Shown: positions 51,977 to 62,705 of the stretch, piece by piece | Layout: each line of letters opens with the position of its first letter | Position numbering within the stretch: the stretch's first letter is position 1 | NCBI GenBank assembly: GCA_014338405.1 | Contig: JTDE01002857.1 | Coordinates: forward strand, 23,411-87,410 | DNA from: Paragonimus skrjabini miyazakii | Taxonomy: Eukaryota > Platyhelminthes > Trematoda > Plagiorchiida > Troglotrematidae | Reading direction: 5' to 3' | DNA: 64,000 bases | Program-made: the position numbers and the translations under genes | Notes under the pieces: model-generated | Seen by the model: the letters and a program-made list of their open reading frames with translations, nothing else | What the model was told of the DNA's origin: nothing | Databases searched by the model: none

Positions 51977-52199
51977 GACGATTCATTATGATGTTTCAAA
52001 TCCACACTAGGATCCGTTGTCAAGCAAATAAATTTGCTAGAATGAGATTGTTCTGCCACTCACCCTGTTCGCCTGTCGGCCTGTCTTCGCTCGTTTTTCG
52101 CTCCAGTACAAGCTGTTCCCCTTTCACCTTTGCACGTGCGACCACTTTCGCGTGAACTATGTTGACCTCGTGACATGCATCCGCGCAGTGGTGCCACAA

Positions 52200-52215
52200 A
52201 TATATATATATATAT
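52200..52215. repeat. AT microsatellite
   Basis: Eight AT units; simple sequence only. Confidence 0.95.
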
Positions 52216-52408
52216 GCCTTGGATAACAGCTGGACGTATGCGCACTAGCTTCTCGTTGTCGATCGACTGGGTGATTTTTCGGAATATCATTCTGTTTACC
52301 ACCAGAATTCACACACTTCTAATAGATTCACTTCACCAAACATTACACTCTACCGTGTCACTATCAGACAAAGATAGACAATGTGATCAATATATTTTTC
52401 ATCAAAGT

Positions 52409-52903
52409 TGCTGAAGTTCGCTATCTATTGGATCGTCTCTTTTGATACGCACTCAGTCGCTTGGCCCAGAACCGAGAAAGAGAATAGGTACGGCAACAAC
52501 GTTTATTGGGAGGATGGGACGAGTCAGAATTAAGCCAGAGAGGCTCTATATTTATAGGGCAAAATGAGTACCATACATGGCCGTCAAGATGCATAGCATA
52601 TCAATCGAGATGATCATATCTGGCAGTAAAAGTTTCAGAACAAATCAAGTTATAGGGGGCATCAGAAAATGAACGCGAGAAAACAGTTCAGATTGCATAC
52701 AGGCGTTCGATCGCGCAGCTGCAGTCTGATTAACTGAGTGAGATTTATTAGCTGAATGGGTTGAAACATATCAGTTCACTCGAGGCCGGGTCGATCAGTC
52801 AATATGACATTATTTGCTTTTGCTGCTTCGTTAGGAGATGTGTCTCCTAACAATGCTGTCCACCACTTTTGATCTCACCCATCTATCTCGGAGATCATAG
52901 CAT
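52409..52903 (-). repeat. Probable LTR (3' LTR of an LTR retrotransposon)
   Basis: Read on the minus strand, a purine tract CAAAGGGGAGA (52904-52914) is followed at once by TGCTATGATCTCC, the expected polypurine tract/LTR junction. About 350 bases into the LTR is CCCTATAAATATAG, a strong TATA box (52545-52558). AATAAA follows about 40 bases later (52502-52507), and a terminal CA can be placed at 52409. The LTR would be 495 bp with TG...CA ends. A perfect inverted repeat, GTTAGGAGA and TCTCCTAAC around CACA, lies at 52835-52857. The far end is the least certain. No coding sequence of the element is recognised upstream of the polypurine tract, so the copy is truncated or too decayed. Confidence 0.55.
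52545..52558 (-). promoter_or_regulatory. TATA box of the probable LTR promoter
   Basis: CCCTATAAATATAG on the minus strand, about 40 bases before an AATAAA. This is the arrangement expected of a compact LTR U3-R region. Confidence 0.5.
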
Positions 52904-52914
52904 CTCCCCTTTGT
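52904..52914 (-). promoter_or_regulatory. Polypurine tract next to the LTR
   Basis: CAAAGGGGAGA on the minus strand directly precedes the TG start of the LTR. In LTR retrotransposons such a tract primes plus-strand DNA synthesis. Confidence 0.5.
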
Positions 52915-53231
52915 AGTTTGTTGTTATAGACTCCCTATTGTGATATTGTTCTATTTTTGCTGTGTCGCTGAAAGCGCCTGCCTGGTTTGCTAAAATGCTC
53001 GCAACTTCGTAGTTCTGGGAAGAATTCACCCCAGAGGAGTCCCGGGATTTTCAGTAGATTAAGAGGCCGCTAATCCTAGTTACTAAACCACTGTTGACGG
53101 ACGACATAGACCTGTGTACTACGATCAGTATGTGGGCTGATATAACATTACTCCGAAATACCCCATCATTTTATTGGGGTTGATACTGGAAATACAGAAT
53201 TTTGCTGTAAGCAGCTACAAACTCTACCAAT

Positions 53232-53455
53232 GACTGTGAGAACAGCTGATCGATTCCGATTGACCAGATAGTAGTTTATCCTGGGAGTGACGCCCATCAA
53301 CTCGTCTGATGAAAATAATTGTGCGATCAGTGAATTTCCATTTGTCGAATAAACACAAGCCTACTGTTCCCGCCGGTTCATCGGTGCCAGACAGTGGTTC
53401 GTCAATCAGTTTTTCGGAGTCAAATTGAATAAGTGGTTTAGTCTTTGCCAGTAAT
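53232..53455 (-). other. ATG-less open segment, unknown
   Basis: A minus-strand frame of about 74 codons with no ATG start runs between stops. Its composition is protein-like: AKTKPLIQFDSEKLIDEP, then FDKWKFTDRTIIFIRRVDG. It ends about 320 bases upstream of the polypurine tract at 52904-52914, so it could be a decayed product of that LTR element or a host exon. No clean splice acceptor precedes it, and I recognise no integrase or RT motif. Confidence 0.25.
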
Positions 53456-53624
53456 TATGCCGTGGGCGTGAGAATTGTGTTGAGTCGGGTGAACGAGTGA
53501 TAATCACATTTAGAGTACAATGAAAAATGTTATGTTATTATAAATTTGGTATTGATGAGTCAATACGAAATGCTTGCATCTACCAGTTTTCGTTTTCTGA
53601 CTGTTTTGTGCAATGAAAAATTGT

Positions 53625-53887
53625 CTACTCTGAAAATTGTCCTGTATCAATGATCCACAGTTCATAATAACAAAGATGTACTAGATAGCCTTTGAATTGT
53701 TCACTGGTGTGCAGCCCATTTGTAGGAAATGCTGGTTGTCTCTCAAGACGGACATGGATACAAAATCCGCCATCTAAACAGCCATTGTTCACATATGAAA
53801 TAATTGGTATTATTTTGATGCAGGCTGAGATATGATCTCTTGCGATAACCAGCGACAGTCTTTTAGAGAATCGGTGTTTGAAAATTA
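53625..53887 (-). CDS. Candidate terminal exon, unknown protein
   Basis: On the minus strand an acceptor-like site (GTGGTTATTTTCCATTTAG) is followed by two bases and an 86-codon frame to TAG at 53625. The peptide contains KRLSLVIARDHISACIK, then NNGCLDGGFCIHVRL and LHTSEQFKGYLVHLC. Its codon mix looks coding, but no family is recognised and no AATAAA is seen in the next 100 bases. Confidence 0.25.
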
Positions 53888-54415
53888 CTAAATGGAAAAT
53901 AACCACTGTGCAAACCAGATGCTTTTTTGTGGGACTAAGCAAGAAACAAGCCTCATTACCACAGCACCCTTGCGATGAGCTAAGCCCACCAGCTTTGCGC
54001 TGAAAAACACGTAAACCTTCAATCTCTATACAGAGACCTGTATGATAAGCAGATGAATATAGAAAAATACATGCGGCTGTCCCCGAGTTTCTTCAAAATA
54101 AGATGTTTCCTGGTCACCTAAGGGTTCAAAGACAAGTCGGTTTAGGACTAATGAAGTTGTGGGCCAGCATAGTGGAAAGGTTGAATACTTGCTTGTTTGG
54201 CTTGACAACGAATAGATCACAGACAAACCCTCACTGTACCAACAAAATTTTCATAGATCGAGCTACTCGTCGGATTGTGTGATTTAATTTTTCTTGCCCG
54301 TTAAATCTTTCAGTGAACGGATCTGGTGTAAGTGGAATGAGTGGGTTGACAAAATGAAAAATGCTTCCAATCAATTAACATTTCGATTTCTCTCCTCGGC
54401 CACGAACATAAAACG
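53888..54415. other. Unassigned DNA upstream of PLE-3
   Basis: No PLE RT coding is recognisable before the GIY-YIG frame begins, which points to a 5'-truncated element. Confidence 0.5.
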
Positions 54416-54958
54416 TTGAACTGCCGTGATTACGGTTTCTCAGCTGCAGGATTTTTTAACTTACATCACAACACAATAACTGACGTAAGTTATAAATTAC
54501 AGTTTGCACTAACTCGTAGATACCCTGCAGCTGAATTGCGGTTACTACTCCTAACTAGAATTGTTGCCCAGCTTATTCATAATCGTGTCCTATCGAAATG
54601 TTCTGTCTCACATGTCATCTGTCAGTTCACTTGCAGTTGCGGTGACGTCTGTATCGGCAGAACAGATAGGTGCCTACGACAAAGAATGGCTGAATATATG
54701 CGTAAGTGGTTGGTGCGAACCGTGACGCAACAGGCAATGGCAACAGAGCGATTTAGACGAAATCCAACACCATCCAAAGCAAAACACATCATGGAAACAG
54801 GTCACGTTGTTTACCCCACCAATTCGTTTCAAGTGTTGTTGCATAATCGGAATCCGAAGTTGCTTGGCTTCTCTGAAGCAGTGTTAATCAATACTCGCCG
54901 TCCGGTCCTGTGTGTGCATAAACTATTGACTCACGCAGTTTGTCTGCCCTGGAACTGA
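54416..54958 (+). pseudogene. PLE-3 GIY-YIG endonuclease end, 5'-truncated
   Basis: An open frame of 180 codons covering the C-terminal end of a Penelope-like polyprotein. Residues about 24-60 are the linker (SYKLQFALTRRYPAAE). Residues 66-82 (HVICQFTCSCGDVCIGR) hold the GIY...YIG core with its Cys-x3-Cys-x-Cys pattern; the usual Tyr residues of GIY and YIG are replaced by Cys here. RTDRCLRQRMAEY follows, with Tyr where the family often has His. Then come KAKHIMETGH and GFSEAVLINTRRP, whose Glu is the likely metal-binding residue. It ends AVCLPWN; a terminal L-P-W is typical of this PLE group. The RT is missing, and the ATG is internal to the ancestral protein, so this is a fragment, not a stand-alone nuclease gene. 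The nuclease normally nicks target DNA to prime insertion. Confidence 0.9.
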
Positions 54959-57900
54959 TAACAGACTTTGTTTTGTGTAAACCCAATCGTTGATTGTTTC
55001 TATTGTTGTTGCCATCCACATGTCCTTTGTATTCCAATGTTTTACGTTCGTGACTGGTGAGAGTGAACGAAATGTTAACATCTCGCGACGTACGTCTTCT
55101 ATTTTTATTAGTGAACTGGATCAGTGTTTTGAATTTCTCAAGCGAAGACTCCATACTACTGACCAAATAGTGGTTCATATGTAAGTAGTATTTTAATTTT
55201 GTTGAATTAATTAACACTTTCACTGTGGTAGGTCAAGTTTATTCTCGTTGTCAAACCCGATGAAGATATGTATACGTTGAGATTCTCTACTAAGAATCAC
55301 CCTTGAATTTCCTTAAAAGTCACAATTACAGCTGAAACGTTAATTACTTAGGAGTAGTGGGGTATTTAATTCATACTGAATTAATTGCCTACTTAATTTA
55401 TTATTAATTTATTGACGATCACATTCGACTAGTAAAGTAATTGATTAGTGGACAGTGCTGATACATGAAATGAGACTTTATAAACAAAACTTTACGTGTG
55501 AATGTGAACATTACCTTGAAAGCAAGCAAACGAGGTCTGAGTAAAAATACGTCATACGTATACAAGTTGAAATCCAATCACTACTGACTACAGCTTCAAA
55601 GAAACATACTGGCAGACAACGTCACAACAGAAGAAGAGCTGGACCACATTTATGACTTGATCATAACATATTGGTAGCGCACATTAGTAATTGTGAGGCA
55701 AGCCAGTTCACATCTAAAATACTGACCTCAAAACAGACATTATCGACATGTTGTATGACATGTGAAAGGGCAGATTAGACATACTTGTTTCAGAGAATGA
55801 CCAAGCAGTAACAATAAACAGAGACAAGAAGAATAGGAAAAAAGGTTTTGGAACGAGTCGGCATTTAAAAACAGGATTCTCCACGGTATTCAATCACACC
55901 TGAGAAGATGGACAACACAGCACTAACAGTTACAGATATTTTCACTTTGGATATGTTTGTAGAAAGCAACAAAATTGGGGCGAAAATTATGTTTCAAAAA
56001 GTCAATGACAATGCGAGGTACCAGAGTGCTGGCATGATCAGTGTTTACACTTTTGATACGTAAAATATCTCTTCTTATCTTGATATCTGTCAGGAAAAGG
56101 CAACAGTCAACGCAAAGTCCCTCCACGTTAATTTGTTATGAATATATAAGGAACTTGAGAAGGTCAGTAAGCAGAAAGTGGTGACGGTTCGGCAGGAACT
56201 TTCAGTCGAACAGTGACACTGCATTGGGTAGGATAAATGCTCCAGTGGCATGTGAAAATCACAGAGTTATGACCAATTGAGTCTACTGCACAACGTATGG
56301 TCTGAAGAACCAAGTTAAGGACAGCATCTTGATAATCAGCCACATATCTTCCAGTCTTGCCAATTTATGCAAGCTTGCTATCATTCCTCACTGAGTTTGT
56401 AGTAGGTTCCGCAGCTCTGTAATCACAAACAACAGTCACTTCAAACTTAATGGACGAGAGTAGGAACTGTACTCATAGCATTTCTTAGATTGCATTACAC
56501 AGGATGCCTAGTGGTTCGACCAGAACCATAGCCAAGTCCAACGCGTATCATGTGCAATCCAGCATGACTGAAAGATGAAAATCAGGTTTTGTCGTTGATT
56601 GCAGTTGCTGTGACAGAAATCTGATTGGTCGACTTTGTCAATTAGTGACTTCCAGACCCTAATCCTTAGAGTGTTGGACCGAAGGTGGCGAACACAAATG
56701 ACACTTCTGGGAAACGTCGTGTCATGGTAGAACAATTACTAGTTGGGGAGTGGAGGATCGATCACTTCCTGGGGACCACGACTATCCTGTGAGTGTTAGA
56801 GCATATTCGTACGCGTCAAATCAGCTTCGTTTCTGTCCGCCACTACCACACCCTGAACACTTTCCTGGACGGAGCCACACAGTTCATTCTCAGTCACGTT
56901 TGGTAGCCTTAGACCTTTCCTAGAAAGCAGCCTTTTCATTCGTAACTCGTGTAAAATGGGGATGGTGGTCGTTGGACTCACGATGTCCAGTCCGCCGAGG
57001 CGAATCAAGGTTTAGATCTGTCTGGCTGGAGCGTTTTTGAAAAGTTGAAGACACTGATTAAGAACCACTAAAAACTTTTGAACATAATGAGTAGGACTGT
57101 GGTGAAAGTCAACGTGTAATTCGAGCATTAGGTCACTACCGCTCCTCAGCAATGCTTGTGAAACTGAACACTAAGTGACTTGCCTGGTGTCGATGTAGCC
57201 ATATCAAAAGTATCAGTCTTACTTCAAGGACTGTGACCGGACATAAATACAATTGAACATGGTAGAATACGGTATAGAAAACTTTGCGTCTGGAGTAATA
57301 GTGATGATTCTGGCTCGTGGTCGAGAGAAACCTATTGTTTGTTCGCATCTAAAAGGCGACATATTAAAAGTCAAAAATGTACCACATTCCACACTAATGA
57401 GCAGAACAATAGCTCCTTAATGGTCGTTTCCTTTTAGTAAAAACAGAGTTTTAAAGACTGTGCCTTTAGTATTCGATATCTATATAACTAAACTTTGCAC
57501 AATGTAATGGATTGTACTTCACAATTCATTGTGCTGCTTAATTCGTCAGAAACAACAATGAACTTAAGCATACGAGATTGGCTGGATCCCACACTTTGAT
57601 TCCGATTCTACTGTGATTTTCATAATGATTTCTTTCATTCGATGCTACTTGGGTTTTGCGGAAATCCTTAATTGATGAAGAACAATAGACAAACAAGGTT
57701 TTTCTATGCAACCCTTCAACCAAATTCAGACTTTCAGAATACCAACCTCATAAAAATGTTGATGGTCTCGCGAGCTGAAAGAATTCGGAAGAACCAACTA
57801 AGTCAATCAGTATCTGTTTCGGAGAGCCGTATATGGCAATAGCCCTTGAACACACACCTTATTCGGTTACAGTATCCAAAGCGTCTCCAACGGTAACATT

Positions 57901-58340
57901 GCTACTTAGGTACAGCCATTGCATTGTAAACTTTGCTTCCTAAACTCTTACCACGAAGTCCACTGGAAAAACCAGTTGATCGAAACAGACCGGAAACTAC
58001 AGCATACCAGTATTTAGAGGATTACTGGCAACTGATTGGGGTCGCAACACCAGAGGTTATTGATGAACGCCTTCCTGCGAAATAGTCAATATCACATTCA
58101 AGGCAAAATTCAACTGGACGATGCTTACCTTCTAGTGATCCACTTGGGTCACATACCAGCCAGAGGTATGCCAGCAAGCCCATATAGATTACTACCGTAT
58201 AGACAGTCATGTAACTGCTGTATTGTAAGTACATTACCTAGAGGACTAAACAAAGTAAGTAAGTAGTTTTAACGTCAACTTTAAGCCTCAGTATGCACGG
58301 TAGTTAAACGCAACAGTCACCTTGGGGTTTTGCTAATGCT
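54959..58340. other. Unassigned DNA
   Basis: The first few hundred bases may be the untranslated end of PLE-3, but its boundary is not visible. AT-rich DNA follows, with frames of at most about 110 codons. None is recognised, including the minus-strand frames at 56508-57008. Confidence 0.5.
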
Positions 58341-58559
58341 TGCTAGAAATAGTCGTCACTTTTACACTTGATACGATTAATGTTTTTAGAATTCACTAAG
58401 CCACATTGAAAACAAACTAGGAAGCATATCATTCGCCACCAGGATTGATACTCCAGATGGTTTCACTAAGAAAGCAGTCACACCATACTGCTTTGAAGCC
58501 AGCCCTGGGGTTCAGCCAAGTTGACCACTTCATTTATGTACTTCTGATAGCATCACAAC
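58341..58559 (+). repeat. 5' LTR of gypsy copy A
   Basis: The last 75 bases align clearly with the 3' LTR of the same copy: CTTTGAAGCCAGCCCTGGGG here corresponds to CGTTGAAACTAGATCTGGG there, and ACTTCATTTATGTACTTCTG to ACTTCATTTCTGTATTTCTG. The start near 58341 is approximate, because the first 100 bases are poorly conserved. Confidence 0.65.
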
Positions 58560-58577
58560 TGGCGTCCCCTACTTCTG
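58560..58577 (+). promoter_or_regulatory. Primer-binding site of gypsy copy A
   Basis: TGGCGTCCCCTACTTCTG directly follows the LTR end. TGG is the usual complement of a tRNA CCA end, and the first seven bases match copy B. The primer tRNA is not identified. Confidence 0.6.
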
Positions 58578-58619
58578 TGATTTATTGCGGTGGAATCCTG
58601 TCCACTTGAAATTCTCAGT

Positions 58620-59221
58620 ATTCATAATTCGTCGACAGAAATCGAGGACTATTTAGAACGCTTCGAAATATGGTGTCTCATGGGCACAGAGCTGAAAGCG
58701 GAAAAGAACGCCGCTCACTTCCTCACCGTAATCGGCAAAGATTCGTAGAGCTTAGTGAAAAACTTATCACTTCCTGATTCATCATCTTCTCTTCCCTACG
58801 AATCCTTGAAGAAACTACTGCTTTCATATGTCCTACTCGTAAATTCTGAAGCAGGTGAACGAGCCAAACTTCGTACGCTGGACGGGAAAAAAATCAGGAT
58901 ATCAGATAATTCATTCAAGAAATCCAGACTCAAGCAGCTCGGTGTAATCTAAAAAATCAGTTACTAACTCAACTTCGTGACCGTTTGATCGGTGGAATAA
59001 ATATACGTGATCTGCAACAGAAACTGTTACTGCTTCCGACTTCCACATTTCAGTCAGCTAGAACAGCATGCGAACGGTTTCAGGTTGTCACAGCTGGTCT
59101 GAAAGATGAACCGATGACTGTATACAACAACAACGTGAGACGATCAGGTCAACAAAGTCGTGAAAGGTACCACTGGATTCGTTTTGACATTTCTTGGTTC
59201 GTGTCACATCACATTTTCTGA
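58620..59221 (+). pseudogene. Gypsy gag remnant (copy A)
   Basis: Two frames make up the N-terminal and central gag. The first (58620-58953) contains EDYLERFEIWCLMGTELKAE, HFLTVIGKDS, then an in-frame TAG at 58746-58748 and LVKNLSLPDSSSSLPYESLK, ending at a TAA. A one-base shift near 58900-58918 leads to the second frame (QEIQTQAARCNLKNQLLTQL, LRDRLIGGIN, LQQKLLLLPTSTFQSARTAC), ending at 59221. The order and spacing match the gag of copy B at 62975. Gag normally forms the particle that packages element RNA. No zinc knuckle follows because of the deletion. Confidence 0.85.
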
Positions 59222-59352
59222 TGTTCACTCGTGTTGACAATTGTCACTTTTTTGATTATTGATCGTGGGCCATCGATCGTTGGTTTAAAAATATGAAACT
59301 TTTGAACATCACTGTTTCATAGTTTTCGGACACATGCCACTCACACCTATGC

Positions 59353-60559
59353 GATTTATTCCTTCATGGTTCGGAGGCTTCTGGTGACCTAGATCGTTTT
59401 TTGACTCAGCCACTTCCGGTTTCTCGTTCTGATTGGATTCGTGACACTGGAATTTTTACTTGATTGCGTACGGGCTAGAGTTGCGGTGTTCGACAAAGAT
59501 TTCCTGAATTCTACAAACGTCGAGATAAACTCTCTGTTACTCCCGATGGATTATTGTGTCTTGGTGATAGAATTGGTATTCCTCCCACATTACGATCCGC
59601 GGTACTAGATGACTTACACTTCGGTCATTTAGGAATTGAAAAGATGAAGACACTAGCCAGAAGTGAATACTGATTTACATAGTATTTCTAAAGGTTGTGC
59701 TCAATGTGTACACAAGGCGAAGTCGTGACCATCAAAATGGACACCTTGGCCAATGACCTGTAAAACCTTGCAACGAATAGAAGCCGACTATTTTGGTCCA
59801 TTCTTGGAGAAATACGATGCTTTGATTATTCTCGATTCATATTCACGTTTGCCGGAAGTTTATTTTACGTCGTCGGCAATTACAGATTTCACTCTGTTTG
59901 CATTGTGGGGTACCATCTGCATTGGTCACTGACAATGGCACTCACTTCACTGAGCAGAAATTTGAAGACCGGCTGAAGAAAGTAGGATGTCGACATCTGC
60001 TCACTGCACCCAGAAATTCTAGATCAAGCGATGCAGCTGAGAATGTTGTGCGTATTCTGAAAAGTGCGAACAAGTGTATCAACCCGTCTCATTTTAAAGA
60101 ACTGGAGAATGGTGTGGATGCGGATCGACATTCTGACCACTCGACAACAGCAGTCCTGCTAAGCTGTTCAAAAACCGCGTTCTCCGAACCAACATGATTA
60201 GTTTGAAATCAGCTGAATTTGTGTATCATCGTGGCAATAACCCCCGAACATCTCGAGGATTTGTTCTGAATAGCCTTGGCACTTGAATGTTTCGCGTACT
60301 CGACGTAAGTGATGGAACTGCCCATCGTAGACACATCGATCAACTTGTGTTTAACTTACATCTTTCTACCCCTGCAATGTCTATCACTAATACCGATGTT
60401 TCTGAATCTATTCCACGTTCAAGTCATTTGGTTGAAGATGTTGTTGAGAACGAACCACCACCTTTACGACTGTGTGAACACCTCAGAAATAAACAACACA
60501 GGAACTATAACAACCTTGATTCTCATTTAAACTGTAGTGGATGTGATGATTGTCACTAA
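59353..60559 (+). pseudogene. Gypsy integrase remnant (copy A)
   Basis: The pieces read in order. The region before integrase is RFPEFYKRRDKLSVTPDG. The HHCC zinc domain follows as LDDLHFGHLGIEKMKTLARS, then SKGCAQCVHKAKS. The catalytic core starts with ADYFGPFLEKYDALIILDSY (first Asp). After a frameshift near 59900 come PSALVTDNGTHFTEQKF (second Asp) and SSDAAENVVRILKSA (Glu). The second Asp and the Glu are separated by 35 residues, the canonical D,D-35-E spacing. The C-terminal part (60200-60559) includes RVLDVSDGTAHRRHIDQLVF and reads into the 3' LTR before stopping. Integrase inserts the cDNA copy into chromosomes; this one is disrupted by several stops and shifts. Confidence 0.88.
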
Positions 60560-60734
60560 ACCTATTTCTTATCACTGCTGTTTTATTACATTGTTAACAA
60601 TAGACTGTACAATTCCACTCGAAAGATAAATACCTGGTTTGCTTAGTTCGGGTGTTACTACTATTGCGTTGAAACTAGATCTGGGTTTGAGCTAAGCTGA
60701 TTACTTCATTTCTGTATTTCTGGAAACATCATAA
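60533..60734 (+). repeat. 3' LTR of gypsy copy A
   Basis: 202 bp starting TGTAGTGGATGTGATGATTG and ending near CATCATAA. It aligns along its length with the 203-bp 5' LTR of copy B, which supports both ends. The TG...CA ends have decayed at the 3' side. No clear polypurine tract is seen before it. Confidence 0.75.
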
Positions 60735-61145
60735 TTTCTTGCTAAAAAATCAACCGTTCTTGATCCAGTTTCTCCAAAGCCGCTTAAATTCTGTGCGGGA
60801 ATGCTTGCTGGACTATAGTCAGTTTTCCGCTCATCCACGTAATCGGAGCAAGCTACTCGAGGCATGGTAGGCACACATTCTATCCCCACCGTGACTAGGA
60901 ACAAACTTAATGATCCCGTCAACTGCTCAACTATGTTATCTCAAAGTTCTGGAAAGTATTTTCAACAGTAAGTTGAAGGTTTGCATGGTGCATCATACTT
61001 TATTTTCTGAAAACCAACACAGATTCTCAAAATGTTTATATTGTTGAATCAAACAAATGGGATACAGAGATAGGTACATTACAACGACTGTAATAAATGA
61101 TATTTTTGACAGTCGCATTCACTTGTACATTTTTTATGATCTTGG
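60735..61145. other. Spacer between two retrotransposon remnants
   Basis: About 410 bp matching neither the gypsy copies nor the CsRn1-like element as far as I can see. The CsRn1-like coding stops abruptly at its right edge. Confidence 0.5.
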
Positions 61146-62283
61146 TTAGGTATTCACGGATGGATTCACCTTATCCGTGAATGCGGCGATTCCCTTTTCT
61201 GAGATCTTGTGACCCAGAAACTCTACTGTAGCGATACCTAGTTCGCACCTAGTGGAACTAACTGTGACACCGTGTTGGGTCAAACGTTCCAGTATGGTGC
61301 GAACATGCTTAAGTTGTTCTTCCTGTGAAGAGCTAGCAACTAAAATATCATCTAGATAAAGACAAACAAAGTCCAAACTGCGGGTCACTTCATAAGTGAA
61401 GCGTTGAAACGTTTGAGCTGTGTTACTCAAACCAAATGGCATTCGAAGAAACTCGAAAAAGCCGAAGGGAGTTATTACTTCAATGTTCGGGATATTGTCT
61501 TTGGCTACCGGGATCTGTTGATAAGCACGTACTAAGTCTATCTTGCTGAATATGGTTTTTCCATGTAAACATGTAGTTAAATCTTGCATGTGCGGTATTA
61601 GGTATTTGTCAGTAACGGTTGCTTTGTTGAGCCCGCGACAATTACTGTATGGGCGCCGACCACTTGACTTCTTAGGGACCATATGCAGCGGTGAGGCCCA
61701 TGGACTCTCGGAAAGGCGTATTATTCCGAATTCGAACATGTGTTCGAACTCTGCCCTGGCAAGTTTTAGTTTGTCGGGAGCCAACCGGTGAGGCCATACT
61801 GAGACGGAACGTCTCTTAGTGCGGATATGATGAGTGGCAACAGAGGTCATTGTTGGGATAACGTTCGATGTGCAAACGAGCTGCGGGAACTCAGTGAAGT
61901 GATCCACCAATTGCCTAGAGGCGGCGGGTTGAGAGTATATGGGCATTATAGCTGCAACATTTGTGTGCGTGCCGTATATACTTAGCTTAGTGCTGGAATC
62001 GGGTAACAGACGGCGTCTCGTATCGATCGGAAGGTCGAAATGCCAGAGAAAATCGATCTTGATTATGGCGAAAGGTACCGCAGCGATTGTAAACACCCAG
62101 TGGAATGTCCGCCGGAGGCCCAAATTAAGCGTTAGGGGCCGCTGTCCATATGTAGTTATAGGAGTACCGTTTACAGCACGGTGCTGTGGGCTGCATGAGT
62201 TTGGCACCTCGTCTTTTGTAGACGGAAATACGCTTACCTGCGCCCCAGTGTCAACCAGGTTTCTACATCACGTACAAAAATGA
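61146..62283 (-). pseudogene. CsRn1-type protease and reverse transcriptase
   Basis: The frame of 353 codons from 62207 continues upstream without an ATG to about 62270, where it includes NLVDTGAQVSVFPS, the aspartic-protease active site (DTGA, 62239-62256). A stop precedes this, so the earlier protease residues lie in another frame. The connecting region contains FTEFPQLV and HHIRTKRRSVSVWPHRLAPD. RT motifs in order are SPWASPLHMVPKKSSGRRPY, KIDLVRAYQQIPVA, FGLSNTAQTFQRF (usually P-F-G-L-x-N-A), and the active site LYLDDILVASSS at about 61347-61358. It ends LGHKISEKGIAAFTDKV, where homology stops. The catalytic residues are intact, but the enzyme is truncated before RNase H. Confidence 0.92.
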
Positions 62284-62297
62284 GGCGACAGTGAGAA

Positions 62298-62703
62298 TCA
62301 GCGCCAACGGCACTGATTGTCGTTAAGGTTCGGCTGCTGAGTTTGCATCGCCGTGATGATGCATAGGTGCAGGGTTTGGTGCACTGTGAGACGTGGACTA
62401 AAGTGTGATACATTCAAGCGACTCAGTAGTGGTTGCAAACGCTCCACCCTTTGATCAACTATCTTCGCCGTTTCTGTAAGAGTTTGTGAACGATTAACTG
62501 AAACTATTGCTTGCGTTGCTTCTGACAATTCGCTAAGCCAGAGTTTCCAAATTAGAGATTGGTCCATCTGCGAATTACCGATGAGTTGTTGCATTCCTGC
62601 CAGCAATGTTGAAGAGCATTTTTGGCCCAGCTCCAAGTCGTGGAAAAGATGTTGCACTTGGGTCCTTTCGGAGGCTGTCACTCGATTAATAACTGCTTTT
62701 TTT
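62298..62703 (-). pseudogene. CsRn1-type gag C-terminal part, interrupted
   Basis: The frame of 127 codons from an internal ATG (62681) continues upstream as KKAVINRVTASERTQVQHLF to 62703, where copy B's LTR begins. It holds the conserved capsid end (LELGQKCSSTLLAGMQQLIG, LWLSELSEAT, TETAKIVDQRVERL). The zinc-knuckle region that follows is scrambled: fragments such as MHHHGDANSAAEP appear in another frame. The N-terminal half of gag should lie beyond copy B, outside this window. Confidence 0.85.
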
Positions 62704-62705
62704 AA

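Larger units (their letters stand above)
49546..52408. other. Unassigned DNA with microsatellites
   Basis: No gene recognised. TA runs lie at 50250-50269, 51865-51889 and 52200-52215, and an imperfect hairpin at 51892-51976. An 84-codon plus-strand frame at 50933-51187 contains ISALLDELESHFKIS, faintly like the region after the active site of Ty1/copia RTs, but no Y-V-D-D precedes it and I do not call it. Confidence 0.5.
58341..60734 (+). mobile_element. Ty3/gypsy retrotransposon copy A, internally deleted
   Basis: About 2.4 kb with decayed 5' LTR (to 58559), primer-binding site (58560), gag remnant (58620-59221), integrase remnant (59353-60559) and 3' LTR (60533-60734). The zinc knuckle, protease, RT and most of RNase H expected between gag and integrase are absent, so an internal deletion lies near 59220-59350. 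Gag and LTR sequences match copy B at 62706, so both belong to one family. Stops and frameshifts mark it as dead. The integrase and gag style are those of the K02A2.6-like animal gypsy elements (mag-like lineage, by inference). Confidence 0.88.
61146..62703 (-). mobile_element. CsRn1/Kabuki-type Ty3/gypsy remnant
   Basis: A minus-strand gag-protease-RT remnant. It is cut at its 5' side, inside gag at 62703, by the LTR of gypsy copy B, and lost on its 3' side after the RT at 61146; RNase H, integrase and LTRs are not present. Assignment to the CsRn1/Kabuki lineage follows the gag segment (LELGQKCSSTLLAGMQQL, WLSELSEATQAIVSV), the protease (LVDTGAQVSVFPS, NGTPITTYGQRPLTLNLG) and the RT style. 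The lineage was first described in the liver fluke Clonorchis sinensis and is common in flatworms and other animals. Frameshifts separate gag from protease. Confidence 0.9.
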
